Shown piece after piece: positions 47,720-57,380 of a DNA stretch of 64,000 nt; within the stretch, counting starts at the first letter, position 1, and the number at the start of each line of letters is the position of its first letter. The stretch is from an uncultured Pelagibacteraceae bacterium. Lineage in GTDB: Bacteria > Pseudomonadota > Alphaproteobacteria > Pelagibacterales > Pelagibacteraceae. The translations under genes were made by a program, and so were the position numbers. The stretch covers positions 58,917 to 122,916 of the forward strand of contig CACEFK010000003.1 in NCBI GenBank assembly GCA_902558835.1, written 5' to 3'. The notes under the pieces are model-generated. The model saw only the letters and a program-made list of their open reading frames with translations, made no database searches and was not told the DNA's origin.

Positions 47720-49153
47720 ATGAGTCAAATAGATTTAAAAATAGGGCCTAAAATCAAGTCTTTTAGAAGACAGCTTGGTCTTCAAGCGAACAAATTAGCA
47801 GAAGATTTAAACATTTCACCAAGTTATTTAAATCTTATTGAGAGTGGAAAAAGAAAAATAGATGGTGATCTACTATTAAACTTATGTGAAAGATTAAATA
47901 TTCAGTTATCAGATCTTACTTCAAAAACAGATATTAATCTTCAAAATACAATTTCTGAGATTTTAGATGATAGTTTATTTGAGGATTTAGATATTTTAGG
48001 ACCTGAAGTAAAAGATTTAGTTAGTACCAATCCAAAAATTGGAAAAGCAATTGTAAGACTTGGAGATATTTTAAAAAAAAAAGATCACGAACTAATTAAT
48101 AAGATTGAAAAAATTTCTGGTAAAATTGTTGATAATAGAAAAAATTCTTTTCCAGGAGAAGTTATTTCAGACTTTTTACAAGAAAATAAAAATTACTTTC
48201 CTAAGTTAGAAGAATTTGCCAATAAAGTATTTGATAAAATTCAAAAAAATAATCGTACAAGATATATTGCTTTATGTGAATATCTGTATTCAGAATATTC
48301 AATTACTGTAAAAGATGTCATTCCTGATGAAAGCAAACCATTTTCAAAAATTTATAATAAAAATAAAAAAGAGTTGTTGCTTAGTGATTACAGTTCACTA
48401 GAAACAAAAAAATTACATGCAGCTGCACAAATAGCACAAGAAGGCGCTAATAAAGAAATTGATGACTATCTTTCTAAATTTAGTTTTCCCTCTGAGGAGT
48501 CAAAAAAATTAACTAAAGTTGCTTTGCTAAATTATTGTGGAGCGGCGATTTTAATGCCTTATAAATTATTTCATTCTGAGTGTAAAAAACTTAAATACGA
48601 TTTAGAGTTACTTCAAAATACTTTTGCAACATCTTTTGAACAAGTAGCTCATAGAGTAACTTGTCTTCAAGATCCAAAACTTCCTGGAATTCCTTTTCAT
48701 TTTTTAAGAGTTGATATGGCAGGTAATATTTCTAAAAGATTTTCTTTATCAGGTATAGATATCCCAAGATATGGTGGTGCTTGTCCACGATGGAATGTTT
48801 ATTCTGCTTTTACTAGACCAGGGGTTATTCAAGCAGCTGTTAGTAAAATGAATAATGGTGAAAAATACGTTTGTATTGCAAGAACTGTTGAAAAAGGTAT
48901 CGGACGATTTGGTCAAGCAAAGAGTGTTTTATCTATTGGACTTGGATGTGATGCAAAATATGCAAAAGATTTTGTTTATACTGAAAACGTAAATATAAAT
49001 GATAAATCAACTGAAATTCCAATTGGAGTTTCTTGCAGAACCTGTGACAGATTAGATTGTTCACAAAGAGCATTCCCACCATTACATAAAAAATTTGATG
49101 TTGATTTAAATACAAGAGGTGTTTCTGTTTATGTCAGCGATGACAAAGCTTAA
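47720..49153 (+). CDS. XRE-type HTH regulator with ScfR/RamB-like C-terminal domains
   Basis: IKSFRRQLGLQANKLAEDLNISPSYLNLIESGKRKIDGDLL HTH; GVSCRTCDRLDCSQRAFPPL C-terminal motif; divergent to aceA. Confidence 0.82.
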   Translation: MSQIDLKIGPKIKSFRRQLGLQANKLAEDLNISPSYLNLIESGKRKIDGDLLLNLCERLNIQLSDLTSKTDINLQNTISEILDDSLFEDLDILGPEVKDLVSTNPKIGKAIVRLGDILKKKDHELINKIEKISGKIVDNRKNSFPGEVISDFLQENKNYFPKLEEFANKVFDKIQKNNRTRYIALCEYLYSEYSITVKDVIPDESKPFSKIYNKNKKELLLSDYSSLETKKLHAAAQIAQEGANKEIDDYLSKFSFPSEESKKLTKVALLNYCGAAILMPYKLFHSECKKLKYDLELLQNTFATSFEQVAHRVTCLQDPKLPGIPFHFLRVDMAGNISKRFSLSGIDIPRYGGACPRWNVYSAFTRPGVIQAAVSKMNNGEKYVCIARTVEKGIGRFGQAKSVLSIGLGCDAKYAKDFVYTENVNINDKSTEIPIGVSCRTCDRLDCSQRAFPPLHKKFDVDLNTRGVSVYVSDDKA

Positions 49154-49155
49154 TT

Positions 49156-49320
49156 ATGATTAAATATATACTGCCAGCTATAATTATTTTTTTAATAGTA
49201 TTATTCTGGGAAAAAATTACTGAGTTCGTAGAAAAAAAATTCAATATAAAGCTTAATTATATTGTTGTTAGCTCCATAATTGCTGCAATAGCAGTTATCC
49301 TTTTACTCCTAAATTACTAG
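49156..49320 (+). CDS. Small two-TM membrane protein, 54 aa (not in supplied ORF track)
   Basis: MIKYILPAIIIFLIVLFWEKITEFVEKKFNIKLNYIVVSSIIAAIAVILLLLNY* fills the gap exactly between neighbours. Confidence 0.5.
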   Translation: MIKYILPAIIIFLIVLFWEKITEFVEKKFNIKLNYIVVSSIIAAIAVILLLLNY

Positions 49321-49325
49321 GATTG

Positions 49326-49595
49326 ATGAACAGTCTGGAAGTTTCAAATTTTAAAATTGAGGAAACTGAGGGAGTTTTTACCTTTAAAAATGAAAATACA
49401 ACATTAGGCTTTGTTAGATTTAATGAAAAAGGTGAGGTAGAGTATATTTTTGTTAATCCAATTTTTAGAAAACAAGGGTTAGCAACTAAACTATTACAAT
49501 TAGTAAAACAAAAAACTGGAAAAGAAATAATACTTCAGGAACCAATTAGCCCTTTAGGATCGAAATTATTAAAATCATTAAATAAATGGAAATAA
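49326..49595 (+). CDS. Small GNAT acetyltransferase-like protein
   Basis: FVRFNEKGEVEYIFVNPIFRKQGLATKLLQLV acetyl-CoA-binding pattern. Start set to ATG 49326. Confidence 0.7.
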   Translation: MNSLEVSNFKIEETEGVFTFKNENTTLGFVRFNEKGEVEYIFVNPIFRKQGLATKLLQLVKQKTGKEIILQEPISPLGSKLLKSLNKWK

Positions 49596-50332
49596 ACTTA
49601 TTATTTTTTTTCACAGTTGTTCCAGCCATAATTTTATACGGTATCGCAAAATCAGGCCTAGGTGGCTCCATGACTTTAATTTCTGTTCCGTTAATGACAA
49701 TAGTGATGCCACTAAATCAAGCTTTAGGAATTATTTTACCAATTTTAATATTTTCAGATTTTATTGCTGTTTATAAATATAGAAAAGAATTTGATTTAGG
49801 AACTTTAAAACTAATGGTTCCATTTGCAGCTATTGGTATAATTATTGGATCTTTAACTTTTTCATATTTTTCAGAAGACTTATTAAAATTTATCATTGGA
49901 GTAATGGGCTTCTTATTTGCAGGTCATTATTTCTTTTTTAAAAAAGACAAAGAAAAACAATCAGAAAAAAATTTTTTAAAAGGTGGAGCTTGTTCTGTGG
50001 TTGCAGGTTTTACAAGTTTTTGTGTGCATGCAGGAGGAACTCCTACCAGTCTTTACTTACTTCCACTTAGAATGAAAAAAGAAATCTATGTTGGAACAAG
50101 AATATTTTTTTTCACTTTTGTAAATTTAATTAAACTTCCTTTATATATTAATTTGTCTATGACAAATTTAGAATCTTTTAAACAGTCAGCAATATTATTT
50201 CCAGTTGCATTATTAGGAATATTGATTGGATATAAATTACTTAAAATTATTGAAGAAAAATTATTTTATAATTTTATATATGCTCTAATTTTAGTATCAA
50301 GTACAAAGCTTTTATATGATTATCTAATATGA
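49586..50332 (+). CDS. TauE/SafE family membrane permease
   Basis: GIAKSGLGGSMTLISVPLMTIVMP, PFAAIGIIIGSLTFSYFSEDLLKFIIGVMG, VHAGGTPTSLYLLPLRM. Confidence 0.85.
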   Translation: MEINLLFFFTVVPAIILYGIAKSGLGGSMTLISVPLMTIVMPLNQALGIILPILIFSDFIAVYKYRKEFDLGTLKLMVPFAAIGIIIGSLTFSYFSEDLLKFIIGVMGFLFAGHYFFFKKDKEKQSEKNFLKGGACSVVAGFTSFCVHAGGTPTSLYLLPLRMKKEIYVGTRIFFFTFVNLIKLPLYINLSMTNLESFKQSAILFPVALLGILIGYKLLKIIEEKLFYNFIYALILVSSTKLLYDYLI

Positions 50333-50382
50333 TTTTTTTACACATACTAAATTTTAAATAAATGTTTAAATCTAGTTAAATT

Positions 50383-50937
50383 ATGAAAAAAAAATTTAAT
50401 CCAAGAATTAAAGCTAGGTTAAGAAAAAATCGACAAGTCTTAAGTAAAAATATTGACAACTTTTTTGGCTGGGTTAAAGGTGCAAAACTTGTTGAACTTA
50501 AAGAATGTAATACAGATGAAGACCCTGTTAGACCTGAGTTAGATAATAAGTTTAGAACAGGATATGGAAGAAAAATTTTTGGAGTTGAATATAAAGGAGA
50601 AATTCATGCTGTTATGTGTTTTGCTTACACAAATGAAATTCCAAAAAGTGTTGAAGAGTTAGAAAAACTTAGTACTGACGCATTTTTACAAACTGCTATG
50701 CGAGATCAGGCTGGTGGTCAAATAGCAATTGCTTACACAGTTTGGTCAAAAAAAAAAGGTGGTGGCAAACTAATAGTAAAAGAAGTATTTAAAAAGATAA
50801 AAAAATCTAATCATTTAAATAGATTGGTAACCCTTTCACCACTAACAGAAATGGCAACTCAATTTCATGTGAGAAATGGCGCTAAATTAATTCAAATTAA
50901 TGAAACTACACAAAATTTTGAATATAGAGTTATGTAA
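50383..50937 (+). CDS. Stand-alone malonyl-CoA-decarboxylase-like GNAT-fold domain protein
   Basis: GEIHAVMCFAYTNEIPKSVEEL...GGGKLIVKEVFKKIKK...LVTLSPLTEMATQFHVRNGAKLIQIN resembles the MCD C-terminal domain (…EVALT..IP.S…, FLIKQVV.EL, ATLSPIP, FHL.NGA). Confidence 0.55.
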   Translation: MKKKFNPRIKARLRKNRQVLSKNIDNFFGWVKGAKLVELKECNTDEDPVRPELDNKFRTGYGRKIFGVEYKGEIHAVMCFAYTNEIPKSVEELEKLSTDAFLQTAMRDQAGGQIAIAYTVWSKKKGGGKLIVKEVFKKIKKSNHLNRLVTLSPLTEMATQFHVRNGAKLIQINETTQNFEYRVM

Positions 50938-50939
50938 CA

Positions 50940-51506
50940 ATGAAAATTATTCAACTTTATTTAATAGTATTTTGTAGTTTATTTATATTAACTTATTCTA
51001 CAGTTATGGCTTACGAAGAAGCAAATTATGAAGTTGTCTCTAAAAACGAAGTTTATGAGATTAGAAAATATTCTGATCGTTTAGCGGTGGAAACTATGAC
51101 ATCCGGAATAGATAGTAATTTTAGAAAATTATTTAATTACATCTCAGGCAGAAATGACACTCAAGAGAAAATTAAAATGACAACTCCAGTCACACAGGTT
51201 GAGAAAAATGGAAATATGAGTATGCAATTTTATTTACCCTCTAAATTTAACTCTGAAAATGTACCAAATCCAAGCAGAGAAGACGTTAAAATAGTTAATA
51301 TTGAAGGAGGATACTACGCGGTGCTGAGATATTCTGGACGAGCTTCAGATGGAAATTTTCTTAAGCATAAAGAAATTTTAGAAAAAGAGTTACAAAAAAA
51401 TAATATATCAATTATAAGCCCACCTATTAGAGCAACCTATGATAGCCCATTTACCCTTCCAATGAATAGAAGAAACGAGGCTATGTTTAAAGTTGAATTA
51501 AATTGA
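50940..51506 (+). CDS. SOUL family heme-binding-like protein, secreted
   Basis: YEVVSKNEVYEIRKYSDRLAVET, KIKMTTPVTQ, Y(S)PPIRATYDSPFTLPMNRRNE. Confidence 0.88.
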   Translation: MKIIQLYLIVFCSLFILTYSTVMAYEEANYEVVSKNEVYEIRKYSDRLAVETMTSGIDSNFRKLFNYISGRNDTQEKIKMTTPVTQVEKNGNMSMQFYLPSKFNSENVPNPSREDVKIVNIEGGYYAVLRYSGRASDGNFLKHKEILEKELQKNNISIISPPIRATYDSPFTLPMNRRNEAMFKVELN

Positions 51507-51919
51507 TGAAATCGAAATTTAAAGCAATGGTGTTATCTTGCATGGATCCAAGATTTCAACATTTAGTTCATAATCACTTAAAGAAAAAAAAATTAACAGG
51601 AAAATATAGTGCGTTTACAATTGCAGGTGCAGCTGTTGGTGTCACACATAATAAATTCAAAAAATGGCATAAAACGTTTTATGATAATTTAGGAACTTCT
51701 ATTCAATTACATAAAATAGAAAAATTAATTGTGATTAATCATAAAGATTGTAGCGCAGCCAAAATTGCTAATGGAAATAAAGAATTTAGCCCAGTCAATG
51801 AAAAAAAAATTCATAAAGAATCCTTCTCTAAAATAAAAAAACAAATAAAAAAAAGGTTCCCAAAATTGAAAGTAGAATTAAATTTAATTTCTTTAGATAG
51901 TAAAATTACTAAATTCTAA
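51506..51919 (+). CDS. Small beta-carbonic-anhydrase-like protein
   Basis: VLSCMDPRFQ (CxDxR) and VINHKDCSA (HxxC). Start set to ATG 51506 (TGATG overlap). Confidence 0.7.
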   Translation: MKSKFKAMVLSCMDPRFQHLVHNHLKKKKLTGKYSAFTIAGAAVGVTHNKFKKWHKTFYDNLGTSIQLHKIEKLIVINHKDCSAAKIANGNKEFSPVNEKKIHKESFSKIKKQIKKRFPKLKVELNLISLDSKITKF

Positions 51920-54454
51920 TTATTGATTTCTTATTAGAGGATACACTTTAGGATTTAGATATTTTAAGTTTGTTAGCAATATTAAAATTAAAGTAACAAA
52001 GCCAATTGAAAATCCTAAATAAATTAAAACTTTAAAGTCAAACATCCATACTAGCTCAAAAATATTTTCCAAAATAAATTTTGAACCAATCACTGCAAAG
52101 AATATTGCAATTAAAATTACAGATTTAAAAATAATGATGAATTCAATTAACGATGAAAAAACAATTTGTTTTTTTGAAAAACCTAAAATTTTAAAGACTA
52201 AATTTTGATATTCTTTTACTTTTCCTTGAACCATAATTGCACTTGAAATGACAATTAAACCAATAACAATAGTAACTGCTGAAATTAAAGTAACTGCAAT
52301 AAATACTTTATTCAAAACAGCTGTAACTTTAGATAAATAATCTGCAATTTTTATCATTGATAAACTTGGCATAATTTCAAGCATCTCAGTTTCATCAAAT
52401 TTATTTGAATTAAATTTTGCAGTGGCTAAATATTCGTGTGGAATATTTTTTGCAAATTGAGGATTAAATAACATTGCAAAGTTGATGCTTAAATCTCGAT
52501 AATCTACCTCTCTGAAATTAATTACTTTTCCTTGAATTTCACGCCCATAAACATTTAAAGTAAAAATATCACCTAGCTGGATGTTTAAATCTTTAGCAAC
52601 TTTTGCGTCAAGAGATATTTGAAGTTGATCTGGGTTTGATAAATCCCACCATTTACCTTCTAAAATTGGATTATCTTCAGGAACATTTTCCACCCATGAA
52701 GATCTTCGTTCACTACCAATTACCCAGTAACTATCATTATCTGGTTTAATATAGGTGTTAGGATCCACACCATTAATTTTTACAATACCAGAGGATACCA
52801 TTGGCACAATTTCAATAGATGCATTTGGATCCATACTTAAAATACCTTGCTCAAATTTCTCTCTTTCTCCTTTTTGAATACCGACAAAGAAATAATCAGG
52901 TGCAATATCAGGAATAGATTTAGCAATTTCTCTTTGGAAATTTGTACCCACTAAAGCTAATGTTAATAACAAAGTAACCCCTAAGCCAAGAGACATAACT
53001 GTAATGGGAGTTATACTTTTTGTTTGGGTAATATTTTTAATTGAAACTTTTAAAGAAATTATTGGACTAGATTTGAATTTTTTTAGGAAAAAAATGATTA
53101 ATTTTGAAAGTAAGAAAAATACAATTAAACAAACAAAAAAAGCAGCAAAGTAACCCAAGCTATAAGAAGGTTGTTCAGACCCAATTGTGAATAATAAAAT
53201 TAAGATAGATAACAAAACAAAGCTAAGAACAATTGATTTCTTAGAATAATAAAATTGAAGATTCTGAAATACGTTTCTAAATAAATTAGACGCTTTAACT
53301 TGATCAATAGAACTAATTGTTGGAATAGAAAAAATTACCAGAACCAATAATCCTACCAAAAATATTTTTAAAAAATTTAGTAAAGAAAACACTGGATAAA
53401 CATTCAATCCTAGTCCATCAGATAAATATTTATCTGCTATTGGTACAATTAAAAAACTCGACCCATAAGCAATAACAGTGATGATAAATAAAAGTATAAA
53501 TAACTGAAGGTAATATAGTGTTTTAATATTACCTGAATAAAAGCCAACTGCTTTTCTTACAGCTATCGACATGTTGTTTTGATTAATAAAAGAAAGCAGA
53601 GTATTTGCTATTCCAATACCCGCTATCAACATTGCACTGATAGATACAAGAGATAAAAATTGTGAAAAATTATTAATAATTCTCTTTATACCACTTGCAG
53701 AATTTTCAGGATATCTAAGTTTAACTTTTTGATCTTCTTTAAATATTTCTTCAATTCGTTTTTCAATTTCTTCAGGCTTATCATTGTCATTAAACTTTAC
53801 TTTATATTCATAGTTTAAAAAGCTTCCAATACCATTTAGTTTTAAAATTTCTAAAGTTTGTTTTCCTGCTAAAGCCCAATCGCCAAATGCAACAAATCCA
53901 CTTACATCTGGTACTGATTTAATAATTCCAATTACTGTAAAATTTTGATCTTGAACTTTTACTATTTCGTTAATTTTAATATTTAGGGTTTTTGATAAAC
54001 TTTCATTGATCAGGATAGTATTAGGTTCTTTTTGCATTCTTTCATAAGCACCCATTGGTTCATAAACAACATTTCCGTACAAAGGATATTTTTCATCCAC
54101 AGTTTTAATTCTAGTAAATAACGATTTATTTTTTTCTCTGCTAGTAGTTGAAAGCATTGTACTGAACTCAATCATTTGAGAAACATTTGCAAACTCTTTT
54201 ACTTGGTTAACCAGATCTAAATTTCCCTGATTACGATTGTAATCAATTTCTAAATCTCCACCTAAAAGTGCTTTGGCATTATCATTTAGTTCTTTTTTAA
54301 GACTATCTTCAATTGTGAAAATAGCACTTAAGATAAATAAACTTATAAATAGCGTAACAATGATACTAAAAATTTTATGATAATTTCTGCTTAAGTCTTT
54401 TAAGGCATATTTAAAAATCAAACTAAATTCCGAAGGGTTATTTAATTTTTCCAT
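51920..54454 (-). CDS. FtsX-like ABC permease (YbbP type)
   Basis: 844 aa with two FtsX-type blocks (SFINQNNMSIAVRKAVGFYSGNIKTLYYLQ; VKEYQNLVFKILGFSKKQIVFSSLIEF). Confidence 0.88.
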   Translation of the reverse strand: MEKLNNPSEFSLIFKYALKDLSRNYHKIFSIIVTLFISLFILSAIFTIEDSLKKELNDNAKALLGGDLEIDYNRNQGNLDLVNQVKEFANVSQMIEFSTMLSTTSREKNKSLFTRIKTVDEKYPLYGNVVYEPMGAYERMQKEPNTILINESLSKTLNIKINEIVKVQDQNFTVIGIIKSVPDVSGFVAFGDWALAGKQTLEILKLNGIGSFLNYEYKVKFNDNDKPEEIEKRIEEIFKEDQKVKLRYPENSASGIKRIINNFSQFLSLVSISAMLIAGIGIANTLLSFINQNNMSIAVRKAVGFYSGNIKTLYYLQLFILLFIITVIAYGSSFLIVPIADKYLSDGLGLNVYPVFSLLNFLKIFLVGLLVLVIFSIPTISSIDQVKASNLFRNVFQNLQFYYSKKSIVLSFVLLSILILLFTIGSEQPSYSLGYFAAFFVCLIVFFLLSKLIIFFLKKFKSSPIISLKVSIKNITQTKSITPITVMSLGLGVTLLLTLALVGTNFQREIAKSIPDIAPDYFFVGIQKGEREKFEQGILSMDPNASIEIVPMVSSGIVKINGVDPNTYIKPDNDSYWVIGSERRSSWVENVPEDNPILEGKWWDLSNPDQLQISLDAKVAKDLNIQLGDIFTLNVYGREIQGKVINFREVDYRDLSINFAMLFNPQFAKNIPHEYLATAKFNSNKFDETEMLEIMPSLSMIKIADYLSKVTAVLNKVFIAVTLISAVTIVIGLIVISSAIMVQGKVKEYQNLVFKILGFSKKQIVFSSLIEFIIIFKSVILIAIFFAVIGSKFILENIFELVWMFDFKVLIYLGFSIGFVTLILILLTNLKYLNPKVYPLIRNQ

Positions 54455-55103
54455 CTTTAATTTTTATTTTTCTTTTAGCTTTGTCTGCAAGTTTAGGGTC
54501 ATGAGTTACCATAATTAAAGAAGAACCCTCTTCTTTAACGTATTTAAATAAAATATTTGCAATCATGATAGAATTTTCAGTATCTAAGTTTCCTGTTGGT
54601 TCATCTGCTAAGATTAGCTCTGGTTTCATCGCAATTGCTCTAGCTATAGCAACTCTTTGCTGTTCACCACCTGACAATTGACTTGGCAAATTATTAAAAC
54701 GATGTTTCAAACCAAATCGATCTAATAAAATTTTAGCTTCTTTTTCTGGATTTTTAAAATTATTAAGTTCAAGCGTTAAAGCAACATTTTCAACTGCTGT
54801 GTAATTAGGAATTAAATAAAACGACTGAAATATTATTCCAATATTTTTTTTTCTTATCTCCGACACTTCATCTTCACTTAGGCCTGTTATTTCTTGATCA
54901 TTAAAAATTATTTTACCAGAGATTGGTTTTTCTAAGCCTCCAATTAACATTATTAAGCTTGTTTTCCCTGAGCCACTTTCTCCAACTACTGAAACAGTTT
55001 CTTTTTTCTTAATATTTAAATCAATATTCTTTAAAACACTGATACTATCTTTACCAGTTTGGTATTTGAGATTTATTTTTTTTAATTTAAGAAGAGCACT
55101 CAT
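54438..55103 (-). CDS. ABC ATPase (YbbA/LolD type)
   Basis: GESGSGKTSL, LSGGEQQRVAIARAIAMKPELILADEPTGNLD. Start set to ATG 55103 (MSALLKLKKINLKY). Confidence 0.9.
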   Translation of the reverse strand: MSALLKLKKINLKYQTGKDSISVLKNIDLNIKKKETVSVVGESGSGKTSLIMLIGGLEKPISGKIIFNDQEITGLSEDEVSEIRKKNIGIIFQSFYLIPNYTAVENVALTLELNNFKNPEKEAKILLDRFGLKHRFNNLPSQLSGGEQQRVAIARAIAMKPELILADEPTGNLDTENSIMIANILFKYVKEEGSSLIMVTHDPKLADKAKRKIKIKDGKIK

Positions 55104-55713
55104 GAATAAAACTATATTTATTAAAATTTTGATATTCTTTCTAGTGCACATAAACGTAAGTGCAATAGAAAAGGTAGTTTTATTCGGTGATAGTTTGATG
55201 GCTGGTTATGGATTACCTAAAGAACATCATTTATCAATAGTTTTAGAAAACAATCTTAAGCAAGTTGGGTTAAATATTAAAGTCATTAATGGAAGTGTCT
55301 CAGGTAGCACGTCATCAGGTGGATTGAATAGAGCAGATTGGAGTTTATCAGAGCCAGGTATTGATTTAATTATTTTAGGATTAGGAGCTAATGATATGCT
55401 TAGAGGAATTCAACCAGAAGAAACAGAAAGAAATTTAGAACAAATAATAAAAGTTGCTCAGAATAAAAAAATTAAAATTATTTTAGCTGGAATGGCAGCG
55501 CCAGACACACACGGGGAAAAATATAAAAAAGAGTTTGATGCTATTTATCCAAAGTTATCAAAAAAGTATAATTTAGCATTAATCCCATTTCTTCTTGAAG
55601 GTGTGGCACTTAATCCAAGTTTGAATCAACAAGACGGTATACACCCCAATAAAGATGGAACAATTAAAGTAAGTGAAACAATAAAAAAAAGTATTATTAA
55701 TGTAATTAATTAA
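55102..55713 (+). CDS. tesA: TesA-like SGNH esterase/lysophospholipase
   Basis: VVLFGDSLMAGYGLP, LGANDMLRGI, DGIHPNKDGT. Start set to ATG 55102; divergent to the ybbA-like gene as in E. coli. Confidence 0.88.
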   Translation: MNKTIFIKILIFFLVHINVSAIEKVVLFGDSLMAGYGLPKEHHLSIVLENNLKQVGLNIKVINGSVSGSTSSGGLNRADWSLSEPGIDLIILGLGANDMLRGIQPEETERNLEQIIKVAQNKKIKIILAGMAAPDTHGEKYKKEFDAIYPKLSKKYNLALIPFLLEGVALNPSLNQQDGIHPNKDGTIKVSETIKKSIINVIN

Positions 55714-56169
55714 ATGAAAATCTTTCTATTAATATTTAGCTTATTATGTTGTCTTAGTTTTGCTCAAGCTCAAAATACAAATGTTACTATAAATTCTGAT
55801 TTGAACTTAAATTGTAAATTTGAAAAAGTAATTTTAAAAAATTCAGATCATAACTTTGAATCTTTCACAAAAGATCAAATTAAAAGAAAAGATATTAACA
55901 AGATAATAATAGAGTCTAAAATACCAGACCTTCTAAATGTTAAAAATTTATCAGAATTTTTTAATACAATTGATTTGGAGGTTAAAATTTCGAATAAGGA
56001 TATATTCTTAATTCAAGCATTCGATAAAGAGAGGAATTATTCTGAGTCTGCAGTCTATACTAGAAAAACAGGCGAACTTATTCACGAAATCACAACCAAT
56101 ATAAAACAAGAGGAAAAAGAAAAAGATATTTCTTTTTATAGTTGTAAAAATAACAACAAAGACACTTAA
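55714..56169 (+). CDS. Secreted hypothetical protein
   Basis: Signal peptide (MKIFLLIFSLLCCLSFAQAQ), no recognised domain. Confidence 0.6.
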   Translation: MKIFLLIFSLLCCLSFAQAQNTNVTINSDLNLNCKFEKVILKNSDHNFESFTKDQIKRKDINKIIIESKIPDLLNVKNLSEFFNTIDLEVKISNKDIFLIQAFDKERNYSESAVYTRKTGELIHEITTNIKQEEKEKDISFYSCKNNNKDT

Positions 56170-56209
56170 GACCAAAGACTCTAATTCTAATATTTGATAA
56201 TATCTAAGT

Positions 56210-56758
56210 ATGAAGAAGGTATTCCTAGTAATTTTGTTTTATTTATTTTCGCAGGTTATCTCTCTAGCGAATGAAAGAGATACTAGATTGAACCAATTGT
56301 TTAATGAGCTGAAAGCAAATAAATCAAAAGTAGCTTTTATAATTGAACAAGAAATTTGGGCTTTATGGAGCACTCATCCAACAGATGAAAAACTTACTGC
56401 AAGATTAGAGGAGGGTTCTCAATTTGTGAGAGATCAAAACTATCTAAAAGCAAAAGATATTTTTACTGAAGTTATTAATCTTGATCAAAATTGGGCTGAG
56501 GCGTGGAATAAAAGAGCAACTGTGCTTTATATGCTAGGAGAATTTCAAAAGTCACAAAATGATATAGATCAAGTATTAGCCTTAGAACAAAGACACTTTG
56601 GAGCTTTAGCAGGGCAGGGTTTAGTAAATATTCAGCTAAAGAATTATGAAAAAGCAATAAGAAGTTATGAGCAAGCGCAAGAAATTTACCCTGCTATGAG
56701 ATCACCAAAAATAATGATTAAGCAAATAGAAGAATTAATGAAACAACAAACAATATAA
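56210..56758 (+). CDS. Secreted TPR-repeat protein
   Basis: Signal peptide; NWAEAWNKRATVLYMLGEFQKSQNDIDQVLAL...HFGALAGQGLVNIQLKNYEKAIRSYEQA. Confidence 0.82.
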   Translation: MKKVFLVILFYLFSQVISLANERDTRLNQLFNELKANKSKVAFIIEQEIWALWSTHPTDEKLTARLEEGSQFVRDQNYLKAKDIFTEVINLDQNWAEAWNKRATVLYMLGEFQKSQNDIDQVLALEQRHFGALAGQGLVNIQLKNYEKAIRSYEQAQEIYPAMRSPKIMIKQIEELMKQQTI

Positions 56759-57378
56759 TGTGTGGAAGATACGTAGTAAAAAACCCCGTAACAAAAACAA
56801 ATAAATTAGTAAAATCTGCAATTCAGGTTGAAGATACTGAAAACTATAACGCTCATCCATATCAAAAACTACCTGTAATAAAAAAATATAAAAATGGAAA
56901 TACTTTAGAAAATCTACAATGGGGTTTAGTTCCAGGATGGGCTAAAGACAAAGATTTTAAAGCTTTGATTAATGCAAGACTTGAGACTATTGATGAAAAA
57001 GTTTCATTTAAAAAATTGATAAAAAACAACCGATGTGTTGCAGTTGCAGATGGTTTTTATGAGTGGAAAAGGGAAGAGAAAGAAAAAACTCCTCATTATT
57101 TTACCCGTGAAGATACAAATCCTATTTTTTTTGCCGGTATCTTTGAAAATGATCAGTTTTGTTTAATTACAGAGGAAGCAAAAGAAAATATAAGTGAAAT
57201 TCATCACAGACAACCAGTTATTTTAAATCAAGCTGATATTAATCGTTATTTAAATTTAGAATTACAAGGTTCAGCGTTTTTAAAAGAACGTAAAATTCCA
57301 AATTTAATTTTTCATGAAGTTTCAAAAGATGTTAATAAACCCACAAATAACAGCGCTTCTCTTATTCAAAAAGTATAA
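56758..57378 (+). CDS. SRAP domain protein (YedK/HMCES family)
   Basis: MCGRYV with Cys2, LQWGLVPGWAKD, NARLETI, CVAVADGFYEWK, IHHRQPVIL. Confidence 0.93.
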   Translation: MCGRYVVKNPVTKTNKLVKSAIQVEDTENYNAHPYQKLPVIKKYKNGNTLENLQWGLVPGWAKDKDFKALINARLETIDEKVSFKKLIKNNRCVAVADGFYEWKREEKEKTPHYFTREDTNPIFFAGIFENDQFCLITEEAKENISEIHHRQPVILNQADINRYLNLELQGSAFLKERKIPNLIFHEVSKDVNKPTNNSASLIQKV

Positions 57379-57380
57379 CT

